A stretch of 45,137 nucleotides of DNA from an uncultured Pseudoxanthomonas sp. GTDB lineage: Bacteria > Pseudomonadota > Gammaproteobacteria > Xanthomonadales > Xanthomonadaceae. Location: NCBI GenBank assembly GCA_946886405.1, contig CAMPIO010000021.1, positions 1 to 45,137 of the forward strand, read 5' to 3'. Position numbers and translations under genes: made by a program. The notes under the pieces are model-generated. The model searched no databases, was not told the origin of the DNA, and saw only the letters and a list, made by a program, of their open reading frames with translations. Of the stretch, positions 31,068 through 40,543 are shown piece by piece (within the stretch, counting starts at the first letter, position 1; every line of letters starts with the position of its first letter).

Positions 31068-32957
31068 ATGAGCAGCCGCTACAACGCCGCCGACATCGAA
31101 GTCCTTTCCGGCCTTGACCCCGTCAAGCGCCGGCCGGGCATGTATACGGACACCGCACGCCCCAACCATCTGGCGCAGGAAGTCATCGACAACGCGGTCG
31201 ACGAGGCGCTGGCCGGCCATGCCGGCAGCATCGAGGTCACCCTGTACAAGGATGGCAGCTGCGAGGTCAGCGACGACGGTCGCGGCATGCCGGTCGACAT
31301 CCATCCCGAGGAGAAGATCCCGGGCGTGGAGCTGATCCTCACCCGCCTGCATGCGGGCGGCAAGTTCAGCAACAAGAACTACACCTTCTCCGGTGGCCTG
31401 CACGGCGTCGGCGTCAGCGTGGTCAACGCGCTGTCCACGCTGGTGGAAGTGCACATCAAGCGCGAAGGCAGCGAACACCGCATCACCTTCCGCAACGGCG
31501 ACCGCGCCACGCCGCTGGAAGTGGTCGGCAGCGTCGGCAAGAAGAACACCGGTACCCGCGTCCGCTTCTGGGCCGACCCGAAATACTTCGACACACCCAA
31601 GTTCAACGTACGTGCGCTCAAGCACCTGCTGCGCGCCAAGGCCGTGCTGTGCCCGGGACTGAACGTAACTCTGTTCGACGAAGCCAGCGGCGAGCGCGAC
31701 AGCTGGCATTACGAAGACGGCCTGCGCGACTACCTGCGTGGTGAGATGGCCGGCCGCGAGCTGCTCCCGCCGGATCTGTTCGTCGGCCAGCTGAAGAAGG
31801 ACAGCGAAGTGGTCGACTGGGCCGTGGCCTGGGTGCCGGAAGGCGAACTGGTGCAGGAGAGCTACGTCAACCTGATTCCCACCGCCCAGCACGGCACGCA
31901 CGTCAACGGCCTGCGCAGCGGCCTCACCGATGCTTTGCGCGAATTCTGCGACTTCCGCAACCTGCTGCCGCGCGGCGTGAAACTGGCACCGGAAGATGTC
32001 TGGGACCGTGTGGCGTTCGTGTTGTCGCTGAAGATGACCGACCCGCAGTTCAGCGGGCAGACCAAGGAGCGACTCTCTTCGCGCCAGGCCGCCGGGTTCA
32101 TCGAAGGCGCCGCGCACGACGCTTTCAGCCTGTGGCTGAACCAGCACGTCGATCTTGGCGAGAAGATCGCGCAGATCGCCATCGAACGCGCCAGCGCGCG
32201 CCTGAAGACCGAGAAACAAGTCGTCCGCAAGAAAGTCACCCAGGGCCCCGCCCTGCCCGGCAAATTGGCCGACTGCATCAGCCAGGACCTGTCGCGCACC
32301 GAACTGTTCCTGGTGGAAGGCGACTCGGCCGGCGGCTCGGCCAAGCAGGCACGCGACAAGGATTTCCAGGCGATCCTGCCGCTGCGCGGCAAGATCCTGA
32401 ACACGTGGGAAGTCGCCAGCACCTCGGTGCTCGCGTCCGACGAGGTGCACAACCTGGCCATCGCCATCGGCTGCGATCCCGGCAAGGACGACATCAGCGG
32501 CCTGCGCTACGGCAAGGTGGTGATCCTGGCCGATGCGGATTCCGATGGCCTGCACATCGCCACGCTGTTGACCGCCCTGTTCCTGCGTCACTTCCCGACC
32601 CTGGTGAACGCGGGTCACGTGTTCGTGGCGATGCCGCCGCTGTTCCGCGTGGACGTGGGCAAGCAGGTGTTCTACGCGCTCGACGAAGAAGAGAAGCGCC
32701 TGCTGCTGGAGAAGATCGAGCGCGAAAAGATCCGCGGGCAGGTCAACGTCACCCGTTTCAAGGGCCTGGGCGAAATGAACCCGTCGCAGCTGCGTGAATC
32801 CACCATCCATCCCGACACACGGCGACTGGTGCAGCTGACCGTGGACGACGAACCACAGACCCGCAGCCTGATGGATATGCTGCTGGCGAAGAAGCGGGCA
32901 TCGGATCGCAAGGCGTGGTTGGAAGCGAAGGGCGATCTGGCGTCACTCGAAGTCTGA
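31068..32957 (+). CDS. parE: DNA topoisomerase IV subunit B
   Basis: The ATPase subunit of the decatenating type II topoisomerase. The protein is 629 residues, the ParE length; GyrB would be about 800. GHKL motifs are EVIDNAVDEALAG, SDDGRGMPVD and FSGGLHGVGVSVVNALS; QTKERLSS is the transducer signature; the TOPRIM domain has EGDSAGGSAKQ and DADSDGLHI, and GLGEMNPSQLRESTI follows. The start at 31068 has no ideal ribosome site, but matches the family N-terminus. parC is not in the window. Confidence 0.97.
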   Translation: MSSRYNAADIEVLSGLDPVKRRPGMYTDTARPNHLAQEVIDNAVDEALAGHAGSIEVTLYKDGSCEVSDDGRGMPVDIHPEEKIPGVELILTRLHAGGKFSNKNYTFSGGLHGVGVSVVNALSTLVEVHIKREGSEHRITFRNGDRATPLEVVGSVGKKNTGTRVRFWADPKYFDTPKFNVRALKHLLRAKAVLCPGLNVTLFDEASGERDSWHYEDGLRDYLRGEMAGRELLPPDLFVGQLKKDSEVVDWAVAWVPEGELVQESYVNLIPTAQHGTHVNGLRSGLTDALREFCDFRNLLPRGVKLAPEDVWDRVAFVLSLKMTDPQFSGQTKERLSSRQAAGFIEGAAHDAFSLWLNQHVDLGEKIAQIAIERASARLKTEKQVVRKKVTQGPALPGKLADCISQDLSRTELFLVEGDSAGGSAKQARDKDFQAILPLRGKILNTWEVASTSVLASDEVHNLAIAIGCDPGKDDISGLRYGKVVILADADSDGLHIATLLTALFLRHFPTLVNAGHVFVAMPPLFRVDVGKQVFYALDEEEKRLLLEKIEREKIRGQVNVTRFKGLGEMNPSQLRESTIHPDTRRLVQLTVDDEPQTRSLMDMLLAKKRASDRKAWLEAKGDLASLEV

Positions 32958-33048
32958 TAGCGGCGCTTTCCGCTCCCCGGCGCCGGCATCCCGGTGCGCA
33001 CCCCAGCCTTGAACATCGTGTTCACCGGTCGGGTGCGATAACCCGGGC

Positions 33049-34185
33049 ATGACACGGCAACGCGACGCGCACCCCTACACCTTCGGCCTGGAGGAAGAGT
33101 ACTTCCTCGTGCGTCGCAACGGCCGGCGGCTGCGGCACATGCCGCGAGGCTTCTTCGCCGACTGCCGGGAAGCGCTGGGCGAGCGTTTCGGCAGCGAGAT
33201 GCTGCAAACCCAGGTCGAAGTGCAGACCGGGGTGCATGACGACACCGCCGCTGCCGAAAAAGAACTGCGAACGCTGCGCCGCACCGTCGGCGAGATCGCG
33301 CACCGGCACGGACTGGGCATCCTGTCGGCCGGCACCCATCCGTCGGCGCTGTGGCGCGGCCAGCGCAGCACGGACAAGCCCCACTACGACCAGGTGATGG
33401 GCGAGTTGCAGATGCTGGGCCAGCGCAACCTGCTGTGCGGACTGCACGTGCATGTGCAGCCCGAGGACGCCGGCCAACGCGTCGCGTTGATGGCGCGCAT
33501 GCAGCCCTTCCTTCCGCTGCTGCTGGCGCTCAGCACGTCGTCTCCCTTCTGGATGGGACATGCCACGGGCCTGATGGGCTACCGGCAGACCGCCTACCAG
33601 GAAATTCCGCGCACGGGGCTGCCACCCTTGTTCCGCGACCAGGGCCAGTACGACCACTACGTGCAGCGCATGACCGATGGTCGCGCGATCCAGAACGCGA
33701 GCTTCCTCTGGTGGGCGGTGCGGCCGTCGCTCGCGTTTCCCACGCTGGAACTTCGCGTCACCGATGCCTGTACGGACCTGTGCGACGCCCTCGCCATCGC
33801 GCAGGTCTACCGTTGCCTGGTGCGACACCTCGAACGCAGGCCGGCGCTGCATGCCGACCTGAACGCGGGCGACCAGGCGATCATCGCGGAGAATCTGTGG
33901 CGGGCGCAGCGTTATGGCTTCGATGCCGGCCTGATCGACCTGGGCAGCCGGCGGCTGGTCCCGGTCCGCGAAATGGTGGAGAACACACTGGAAGCACTGG
34001 ACGATGACATCCGCTCACTGGACTGCGCGCCGCAGGTCGAGCGCGTGTGGCAGATCCTCGAAGACGGCACCAGTGCGCATGGGCAACTGCAGCGATATCG
34101 CGAACGCAGGGAGGCCGGCGACAGTCACGCCGATGCGTTGTCCTGCGTGGTGCAGTGGCTCGCCGACGCCAGCATGGCTGCCTAG
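33049..34185 (+). CDS. YbdK-type carboxylate-amine ligase
   Basis: A 378-residue member of the GCS2 family, ATP-dependent ligases with weak glutamate-cysteine ligase activity in E. coli YbdK. FGLEEEYFLV at residues 12-21, QVEVQTGVH, GTHPSALW and LHVHVQPED are the family motifs; ELRVTDACTD and GDQAIIAENLWRAQRYG come later. Its natural substrate is not known. Glutathione reductase is encoded nearby on the opposite strand (36001-37356). The stop is 9 nt from the convergent stop of the EamA gene. Confidence 0.9.
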   Translation: MTRQRDAHPYTFGLEEEYFLVRRNGRRLRHMPRGFFADCREALGERFGSEMLQTQVEVQTGVHDDTAAAEKELRTLRRTVGEIAHRHGLGILSAGTHPSALWRGQRSTDKPHYDQVMGELQMLGQRNLLCGLHVHVQPEDAGQRVALMARMQPFLPLLLALSTSSPFWMGHATGLMGYRQTAYQEIPRTGLPPLFRDQGQYDHYVQRMTDGRAIQNASFLWWAVRPSLAFPTLELRVTDACTDLCDALAIAQVYRCLVRHLERRPALHADLNAGDQAIIAENLWRAQRYGFDAGLIDLGSRRLVPVREMVENTLEALDDDIRSLDCAPQVERVWQILEDGTSAHGQLQRYRERREAGDSHADALSCVVQWLADASMAA

Positions 34186-34194
34186 CCGACTGGC

Positions 34195-35178
34195 TCAGCG
34201 CACCACTGTCTTCTGCTGCGACACCACGAATACGCCTGCCATCACGAGCACCGTACCGGCCACCTGCCACGGCCCCATCGGCTCACCCAGCAGCAACAGG
34301 CTCAACACGATGGTCGATACCGGACCGACCATGCCGACCTGTGCGGCCAGCGCGGAGCCGATGCGCGCGACCGCCATCATCACGGCCAGCACCGGCAACA
34401 CCGTGCACAGCGTTCCGTTGACCAGCGACAGTGCATACACCTCCCAGGGCAGCACCATGGCCTGCATCGGACGCAGCACAAGGAACTGCAGCAGGCACAA
34501 CACGCTCGCCACGCTGCTGGCGTATGCGGTCAGCCGCACCGCGCCGACGCGCCCCACCAGTTCGCCACTGCCCACCAGGTACAGCGCATAAGCCAACGCG
34601 CTGCCGAACACCAGCGATCCGCCGAGCGCGATGTTGGAACCGCCCGCCTGCAGATCGTGCCCGAACGCCAATGCCACGCCCGCGTAACTGACCAGCAACG
34701 CCAGGAACTGTCGTCGCGATATGCGCTTGCCGAACGCCAGCCAGCCGATCAACGCCACCAGCGTCGGCGTGAGGTAGAGAATCAGGCGCTCCAGCGTGGC
34801 CGTGATGTAGGCCAGGCCCGCGAAGTCGAGGAAGCTGGCCAGGTAATAGCCGAGAAAACCGAGCAACAGGATCCTTGCCCGATCCGCGCCAGACAACGGC
34901 GTGCTGCGACGCGCTGCCCAGGCACCCATCAGCAGGAAGAACGGGAACGCCACCGCCATGCGCAATGCGAGCAGCGTCACCGCATCGGCGCCGTAGCGGT
35001 AGCCGAGCTTGACGATGATCGCCTTGCCGGAGAACGCGATTGCGCCGAGTGCCGCGAGCACCAGGCCGGAGCGGCTGACCGCATGCAGGCCTGGCCGCGG
35101 ATGCGGCGCCTCCCGTGTTTCGGCCGGCGCCACGTCGAGCGGTTGCGCCAGTTCGTCTTCCGCCTTCGGCTGCGTCAT
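34195..35178 (-). CDS. EamA/DMT-family transporter
   Basis: A 327-residue membrane protein with ten predicted helices from about residue 35, made of two EamA repeats. The first repeat includes AFSGKAIIVKLGYRYGADAVTLLALRM and TATLERLILYLTPTLVALIGW; the second ends in GPVSTIVLSLLLLGEPMGPWQVAGT, which matches EamA C-terminal repeats. The 30-residue N-terminus is polar. Likely a metabolite exporter of unknown substrate. It starts 10 nt after hutG, so they are probably co-transcribed. Confidence 0.92.
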   Translation of the reverse strand: MTQPKAEDELAQPLDVAPAETREAPHPRPGLHAVSRSGLVLAALGAIAFSGKAIIVKLGYRYGADAVTLLALRMAVAFPFFLLMGAWAARRSTPLSGADRARILLLGFLGYYLASFLDFAGLAYITATLERLILYLTPTLVALIGWLAFGKRISRRQFLALLVSYAGVALAFGHDLQAGGSNIALGGSLVFGSALAYALYLVGSGELVGRVGAVRLTAYASSVASVLCLLQFLVLRPMQAMVLPWEVYALSLVNGTLCTVLPVLAVMMAVARIGSALAAQVGMVGPVSTIVLSLLLLGEPMGPWQVAGTVLVMAGVFVVSQQKTVVR

Positions 35179-35188
35179 CGCGAGCGCC

Positions 35189-35965
35189 TCACGCCAGCGT
35201 GCGCTCCAGCAGGCGACGGATCAGGCCCTGCGTCCGTGCCGCGCGCTCCGGCAGGTAGGCGAAGGTGTCCTCGTCCATGTAGTTGAGCTGCGCCAGCTCC
35301 AGCTGCACCGTCTGGATGCCGTTGGCGACATCCGCGTAGTGACGGGTGATGTAACCGCCACGGAAACGCCCGTTGACCACGAAACTGTAGTCCGATTGCG
35401 ACGCCAGTTCGGCTTCCAGTCCCTGTTGCAGCGCGGGCGAGCAACTCGCACCACCGGCCGTGCCGAGGTTGAAATCCGGCAGGCGGCCGTCGAACAGGAA
35501 CGGCACCACGCTGCGGATCGAATGGCCTTCCCACAACACGGCGCGACCATGCGTGCCGTGGATGCGCGCAAGCTCGTCGACCAGCGCGCGGTGGTACGGC
35601 CGCCAGTAGGCATCGACGCGCGACGCGATGTCATCGGGTCTTGGCTCCTGCCCCGGCAGGTAAACGGGATCGCCGCTGAAGCGCACCATCGGGCACAGGC
35701 CCGTGGTGTTCTGCCCGGGATACAGCGAGACGTCGTCCTCGGGCCGGTTCAGGTCGACCACATAGCGCGAGTACGCCGGCACGATGATCGACGCACCGAG
35801 CGACCGCGCGAAGTCGTACAGCTCGGCGACGTGCCAGTCGGTATCCGGCACGCTCCGCGCTTCGGGCGTCAGGCGCTCCAGCAGGTCGTCGGGTACACGC
35901 GTGCCGTTGTGCGGCAGGCTGATGAACAACGGCGCGGTGCCGCGATGCAGGGTGAAGGTGTCCAT
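35189..35965 (-). CDS. hutG: N-formylglutamate deformylase
   Basis: Hydrolyses N-formyl-L-glutamate to glutamate and formate, the last step of one histidine degradation route. The protein is 258 residues. FISLPHNGTRVP, DTDWHVAELYDFA, YSRYVVDLNRPEDD and LWEGHSIRSVVPFLFDG match the family. No other hut gene is seen here, so a separate role in recycling N-formylglutamate is possible. It sits between gor and the EamA gene in the same direction, 35 nt after gor. Confidence 0.9.
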   Translation of the reverse strand: MDTFTLHRGTAPLFISLPHNGTRVPDDLLERLTPEARSVPDTDWHVAELYDFARSLGASIIVPAYSRYVVDLNRPEDDVSLYPGQNTTGLCPMVRFSGDPVYLPGQEPRPDDIASRVDAYWRPYHRALVDELARIHGTHGRAVLWEGHSIRSVVPFLFDGRLPDFNLGTAGGASCSPALQQGLEAELASQSDYSFVVNGRFRGGYITRHYADVANGIQTVQLELAQLNYMDEDTFAYLPERAARTQGLIRRLLERTLA

Positions 35966-36000
35966 GCCGCCATTGTATCGCTGCGCCCATTGGGCCCGGT

Positions 36001-37356
36001 TCAGCGCATCAGCACGACTTCCTCGGCGCTGGTCGGATGGATGGCAACGGTATCGTGCAGGTCGGCCAGGGTGATGCCTTTCTTCAAGGCCACCGCAAAG
36101 CCCTGGAGCATTTCATCCGCGCCTTCGCCCAGCAAATGCAGGCCCACGACGCGCTTGTCCTCGCCCACGCAGACCAGCTTGAACAGACTGCGCTGCGGCG
36201 AGTCGGCCAGCGCATGCAGCATCGGGCGGAAACGGGTGGTCAGCACCGTCACCGCGTCACCATGCTGCGCGCGTGCCTCGGCTTCGGTCAGGCCTACCTG
36301 CCCCACCGGCGGATGGGAAAACACCACGGTCGGGATCTGCGCGTAGTCCAGCCGCGCATCGGGCTGCCCACCGAACAGCCGGTCCATCAACCGGCGCGCG
36401 GCCGCGATGGCGACCGGCGTCAACGCCGCCTGCCCGGTCACGTCGCCCACGGCATGGATACCGGCAACGCGGGTGTCCTGGCGTGCGTCCACCTGCACGA
36501 AGCCCTTCGGGTCCAGCGTCACGCCCGCGGCCTCCAGCCCCATGTCCTGCGTCGACGCGCGACGGCCCGTGGCGAAGATCACCGTGTCGAAACGCTCGGT
36601 ACGCGTGCCGTCCTCGGCCAGCAGCACCACACCGTCGTCCGGCGCGGGTTCGAGCGCCGCCACCGCATGACCGAAGTGCAGCCGCACTCCGTGCTGGCGC
36701 ATGTCCGCCGCCAGCTCGTCGGTGATCTGCGTATCGAAGCCATCCAGCAATCGCTGGCCGCGCACGAACACCTCCACCTGGCTGCCCAGCGCCTGCAACA
36801 CGCCCGCGAGTTCGACGGCCACGTAACCACCGCCGATGATCGCCACGCGTGGAGGCGCCGCGCACAGGCTGAAGAAATCGTCCGATACCTTGCCCAGCTC
36901 GGCACCCGGGATGTCCGGCCGCACGGGATGGCCGCCGGTCGCGATCAGCAGATGCTTTGCGCTGAGCTGCACGCCATCGGCATTGACCACCGTGTGAGCG
37001 TCCAGCAAGCGGCCACGGCATGGCATCAGCACCACGCCGTTCTCGTCCAGCCGCTTCATGTAGCTGGCATGGATGCCGGCGATGTAACGCTGGCGATGGA
37101 CGATGAATTCCTTCCAGTCAAGCGTCGGAGGGGCAGTATCGAACCCGAGCGACGATGCCATCGCGATCTTCTGCGCCAGTTCGGCAGCCAGCCACATCGC
37201 TTTCTTCGGCACGCAGCCGACATTGACGCAGGTGCCACCCAACGCTTCCGGTTCCAGCAGCGCTACCTTCGCGCCATGCGACGCGGCACGGAACGCCCCG
37301 GCCAGGCCGCCGGAGCCGCCTCCGATCACGATCAGGTCGAACGCCTGCGGTTTCAT
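36001..37356 (-). CDS. gor: Glutathione-disulfide reductase
   Basis: Reduces oxidised glutathione with NADPH and FAD. The protein is 451 residues. The FAD-binding VIGGGSGGLAGAFRAA lies at the N-terminus, the redox disulfide is GTCVNVGCVPKK, the second Rossmann motif is IGGGYVAVELAGVLQALG, and the C-terminal active-site motif is HPTSAEE. Basic residues in FVRGQR suit NADPH. The start at 37356 overlaps the stop of the FAD oxidoreductase gene (ATGA), and GGAG is 8 nt upstream. Confidence 0.93.
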   Translation of the reverse strand: MKPQAFDLIVIGGGSGGLAGAFRAASHGAKVALLEPEALGGTCVNVGCVPKKAMWLAAELAQKIAMASSLGFDTAPPTLDWKEFIVHRQRYIAGIHASYMKRLDENGVVLMPCRGRLLDAHTVVNADGVQLSAKHLLIATGGHPVRPDIPGAELGKVSDDFFSLCAAPPRVAIIGGGYVAVELAGVLQALGSQVEVFVRGQRLLDGFDTQITDELAADMRQHGVRLHFGHAVAALEPAPDDGVVLLAEDGTRTERFDTVIFATGRRASTQDMGLEAAGVTLDPKGFVQVDARQDTRVAGIHAVGDVTGQAALTPVAIAAARRLMDRLFGGQPDARLDYAQIPTVVFSHPPVGQVGLTEAEARAQHGDAVTVLTTRFRPMLHALADSPQRSLFKLVCVGEDKRVVGLHLLGEGADEMLQGFAVALKKGITLADLHDTVAIHPTSAEEVVLMR

Positions 37357-38609
37357 GCGAATCGCTCCGGTCGGTAGGGCGAGGGATCGAAGGCCGGCGT
37401 GCGGCCCGTCATCAGGTCGGCCATCAGCTGGCCGGTCGAGGTACTCATGCTGATGCCGAGCATGCCGTGGCCGGCGGCGATCCAGACATGCTCATGGCCC
37501 GGCGCACGTCCCAGCAATGGCAGGTCGTCCCAGGTCATGGGTCGCCAGCCGCACCAGCGCTCCTGCACGTCGGCGCCCACGGGCTCGCGCAGGAACTCGC
37601 GCGCACCGCGCTCCAGCGCCGCGAGCCGCGTCTCGTTGAGAGTGTCGTCGTGGCCGGAAAATTCCATCGTGCTGCCCAGCCGGAAGCCGCTGTCCCAGAC
37701 CGTCACGCACACCGAACGATCCTTCAGCAGCATCGGATGGCGCGGCACGAGCCCCGGACGCGAATAGGTGATCGAATAACCCTTGCCTGGCTGGATCGGC
37801 GCCTTCAAACCAAGGGTGCGCGCGAACGCGGGGGTCCACGCGCCCAACGCTATCACCGCCTCGCGTCCGTCGCGCGCACCTTGCGATGTCTTCAAACGCA
37901 CGCCGGCCGCTGCCTGCTCCAGCCGTTCGACACGACAATGCTCCTCGATGACGCCACCGCGATCACGCACCACGCGGGCGAGTTCGGCGACGTAGCGGTC
38001 GGGTCGCAGTCGGGCGTCGCCAGGAAAACGGATAGCGCCTGAGACGCCCGGCAGCATGGCGGGTTCCTCGTGCTGGTAAGCGGCGCCATCGAACACCTGC
38101 GTGGCGATGCCGAAGTCCGCCAGTACGGTTGCTTCGTCCACGTACTGCTGGAACTTTCGCGGATCGCGGAATACGTAGTCGAGTCCGTCTTCCTCGAACT
38201 CGCATGCCAACCCATGACGCTGCACCCAGTCTGCCAGCCGCGTGCGCCCGTCGTTGAGCAGTGCGGCACGCGAGTGCGTGCTCGCACGCCAGTCGCGCGC
38301 GTTGCAGCGTGCGGCGAAACGCAGCAGCCAGTACCACAGCGCAGGATCGACGCGGGGCTTGAGGTACAGCGGCGCATCCGGGGTGAACATCCAGCGCAGC
38401 GCCTGTGCCACCACGCCAGGCGCCGCCAGCGGCGGCGCGTGGCTGGGCGTGATGGTGCCGCAATTGCCGTGCGATGCACCGCTGCCGACCGTCGCGGCAT
38501 CCAGGATACGCACGCCGCGCCCGGCCTCCAGCAGCGCCAGCGCAGTCGCCAGGCCGATGGCGCCGCCGCCGATGATGAGGACGTCGTCGTGGGGGGGATT
38601 CACCCCCAC
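37353..38609 (-). CDS. DadA-like D-amino-acid dehydrogenase (FAD)
   Basis: A 418-residue FAD-dependent oxidoreductase of the DAO/DadA type. VLIIGGGAIGLATALALLEAG binds FAD near the N-terminus; SHGNCGTITPSHAPPLAAPG and the C-terminal GWRPMTWDDLPLLGRAP and WIAAGHGMLGISMSTSTGQLM are characteristic of DadA and D-hydroxyproline dehydrogenases. The substrate is probably a D-amino acid, with electrons passed to the respiratory chain. Start is GTG at 38609 or 38603; neither has a good ribosome site. It is coupled to gor by ATGA. Confidence 0.85.
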   Translation of the reverse strand: MGVNPPHDDVLIIGGGAIGLATALALLEAGRGVRILDAATVGSGASHGNCGTITPSHAPPLAAPGVVAQALRWMFTPDAPLYLKPRVDPALWYWLLRFAARCNARDWRASTHSRAALLNDGRTRLADWVQRHGLACEFEEDGLDYVFRDPRKFQQYVDEATVLADFGIATQVFDGAAYQHEEPAMLPGVSGAIRFPGDARLRPDRYVAELARVVRDRGGVIEEHCRVERLEQAAAGVRLKTSQGARDGREAVIALGAWTPAFARTLGLKAPIQPGKGYSITYSRPGLVPRHPMLLKDRSVCVTVWDSGFRLGSTMEFSGHDDTLNETRLAALERGAREFLREPVGADVQERWCGWRPMTWDDLPLLGRAPGHEHVWIAAGHGMLGISMSTSTGQLMADLMTGRTPAFDPSPYRPERFA

Positions 38610-38622
38610 AGTCTAGTCGCAA

Positions 38623-39870
38623 TCACCCCGTTTGAAGACGCAAGGGCTGCGGCTTCAAGTACGTCAGCGACCGCCACAGCCACTCCATGGGACCGAACCG
38701 GAACCGCGACAGCCACCACCGGCTCAGCAGCACTTGCAGTCCGAACAGCGCCAAGGCGAACACCGGTTGCCAGGCCCGCGGCAACTGCTCGAAGTAGCCG
38801 AGGCCGTAGCCATAGAAGATCCACGTGCACACCACCGACTGCATCAGGTAGTTGGTCAGCGCCATGCGGCCGGCCGGCGCCAGCCAGGCCAACGGCCGTT
38901 GCCATGACACGGACGCCAGTGCGCGCATCATCCAGGCCACGTAGCCCAGGCACATCAGCAGGTTCGCCAGCATCTGCAATGCGAATGCCGTCGACACGCG
39001 CAGGTTGAACGTGGCGAAGTCCATCGTCGGCTCCAGCGCCACCGACGCCAGCATCGCCAGCACGCCGAGCGGCAACGCGGCCCAGCGCAATGCCGCATAC
39101 AACCGCGGGAACTCATGCGGCCGCGCAATGGCGCCGCTGCGCACGAACCACGCACCCATCAGGAACATGCCGAATACGATGAATCCGAACAGGGTGATGT
39201 TGCTGAGCGCCATGCCCGTGCTCTTCAGGCGCTGCCAGGTCGCTTCGGCGTAGCTACCGCTGCCATAGGCGGTCCGCTCGCTTTCGATCAGCACCTGCAT
39301 CTGCTTGCCGATCTCCCCCATGGCCTTGTCCCAGCCCTCGGTGCCTTCCAGCAGCGAGCCCATGCCGCCCATCAGGTACATGAAACCGATCGGCATCACG
39401 TAGGCAACCAGCCCCAACCAGACGAGCCAGCGGGTCGGCAGCGGACGGAAGGCCAGCAGCAGGAACGAGCACAGCGCGTACATCATCAGGATGTCGCCGG
39501 CCCAGATGAAGATCGCATGGACCACGCCGAAGGCCAGCAGCACCAGGCCGCGCCGCCAGTACACGCCAGCGAACGGACGCCCCGCCTGCTCGGCGCGCTG
39601 CGACATCACCGCAAACCCCATGCCGAACAACAGCGAGAACAGCGTGTAGAACTTGCCCTGCACCAGCACGTAGACCAGCAGGTCGACGGTGCGGTCCATG
39701 CCGGTGAGCGCGGGATCCAGGCCGGAACCGGCTGCCATCGTGGGCCCGACGAAACCCTCCAGGTTCATCAACAGGATGCCCAGCAGCGCGAAGCCCCGCA
39801 GTACGTCCATCGCTTCGATGCGCTCGGCCACCGCAATCGGTGACAGGTTGTCCGTGATCGTCGCCGTCAT
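38623..39870 (-). CDS. DUF418 (YeiB-type) membrane protein
   Basis: A 415-residue integral membrane protein of the DUF418 family. After RIEAMDVLRGFALLGILLMNL, the family hallmark near residue 17, there are about ten hydrophobic segments, and the DUF418 domain proper follows in the C-terminal half (RMALTNYLMQSVVCTWIFYGYGLG and later FGPMEWLWRSLTY). Function is unknown; relatives are proposed transporters or acyltransferase-like proteins. AGGGGAA precedes ATG 39870. The dadA-gor genes follow on the same strand. Confidence 0.92.
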   Translation of the reverse strand: MTATITDNLSPIAVAERIEAMDVLRGFALLGILLMNLEGFVGPTMAAGSGLDPALTGMDRTVDLLVYVLVQGKFYTLFSLLFGMGFAVMSQRAEQAGRPFAGVYWRRGLVLLAFGVVHAIFIWAGDILMMYALCSFLLLAFRPLPTRWLVWLGLVAYVMPIGFMYLMGGMGSLLEGTEGWDKAMGEIGKQMQVLIESERTAYGSGSYAEATWQRLKSTGMALSNITLFGFIVFGMFLMGAWFVRSGAIARPHEFPRLYAALRWAALPLGVLAMLASVALEPTMDFATFNLRVSTAFALQMLANLLMCLGYVAWMMRALASVSWQRPLAWLAPAGRMALTNYLMQSVVCTWIFYGYGLGYFEQLPRAWQPVFALALFGLQVLLSRWWLSRFRFGPMEWLWRSLTYLKPQPLRLQTG

Positions 39871-39934
39871 TCCATTCCCCTGTTGGATGCCGGGATTAGA
39901 CCACGACGTCCAGGGTTTCCCGTAGGTCAAAAGA

Positions 39935-39958
39935 AACGGCCCGCTTTCGCGGGCCGTT
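39935..39958 (-). terminator. Rho-independent terminator after slyD
   Basis: AACGGCCCGC (39935-39944) and GCGGGCCGTT (39949-39958) form a perfect 10-bp stem with a tetraloop. On the minus strand it runs into TTTCTTTTG. It lies 22 nt after the slyD stop. Confidence 0.88.
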
Positions 39959-39980
39959 CGATCACTAGGCGTGGCACGCC

Positions 39981-40460
39981 TCAGTGGTGGTGGCCACCGT
40001 CGCCGTGCACGTGGCCGTGCTCGATCTCTTCCGGGCTGGCTTCGCGCACTTCCACGATCTCGACGTCGAAGTGCAGATCCTTGCCGGCCATCGGATGGTT
40101 GAGGTCGACATCCACCACGCTCATGCCGACCTTCTGGATGGTCACGGCGCGCGGACCGAAGTTGGTCTGCAGCACGACCTGCTGGCCCGGCACCAGGCGC
40201 TGGTTGCCGAAATGCTTCTTGGGCACGCGCTGGCCCAGGCCATCGCGGCGCTCGCCATACGCGTCAGCCGCCGACACGTCGACGCCGAACTTCTCGCCGG
40301 CCTCACGGTCCTGCATGGCGTTTTCCAGGCCCGGGATGATGTTGCCGTGGCCGATCAGGATCGCCAGCGGATCACGGTCGGCCGAGCTTTCGATCGGCTC
40401 CTGGCCGGCTTCGGAAACGGTGTAGTGGAAACGGACGACGCTGTCTTTTGCGATTTTCAT
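39981..40460 (-). CDS. slyD: FKBP-type peptidyl-prolyl isomerase SlyD
   Basis: A 159-residue cytoplasmic isomerase and metallochaperone. FHYTVSEAGQEPIESS and ILIGHGNIIPGLENAMQDREAGEKF form the FKBP part, with an IF (insert-in-flap) domain at about 70-120 and a terminal FKBP strand. The C-terminus is His-rich (HGHVHGDGGHHH), shorter than in E. coli but able to bind Ni or Zn. The start at 40460 is supported by MKIAKDSVV, the usual N-terminus. Confidence 0.95.
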   Translation of the reverse strand: MKIAKDSVVRFHYTVSEAGQEPIESSADRDPLAILIGHGNIIPGLENAMQDREAGEKFGVDVSAADAYGERRDGLGQRVPKKHFGNQRLVPGQQVVLQTNFGPRAVTIQKVGMSVVDVDLNHPMAGKDLHFDVEIVEVREASPEEIEHGHVHGDGGHHH

Positions 40461-40543
40461 GCGGGACTCTGGACGGGGCCTGCCGACGGGCAGGACAGGC
40501 GCGGCTTGTCGGCCGCAAGGAAATGCGGCGAAGATGCGCCGCG

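Noticed and set aside
31011..32810. A 599-codon minus-strand frame opposite parE
   Set aside because: Shadow of parE. The plus-strand protein carries all GHKL and TOPRIM motifs.
31068..32957. GyrB
   Set aside because: The length of 629 residues lacks the extra segment of proteobacterial GyrB, and the sequence follows ParE (for example SGLDPVKRRPGMYTD).
33010..33035. Small GAAC/GTTC hairpin before the YbdK-type gene
   Set aside because: The stem is only 4 bp and lacks any terminator or riboswitch feature.
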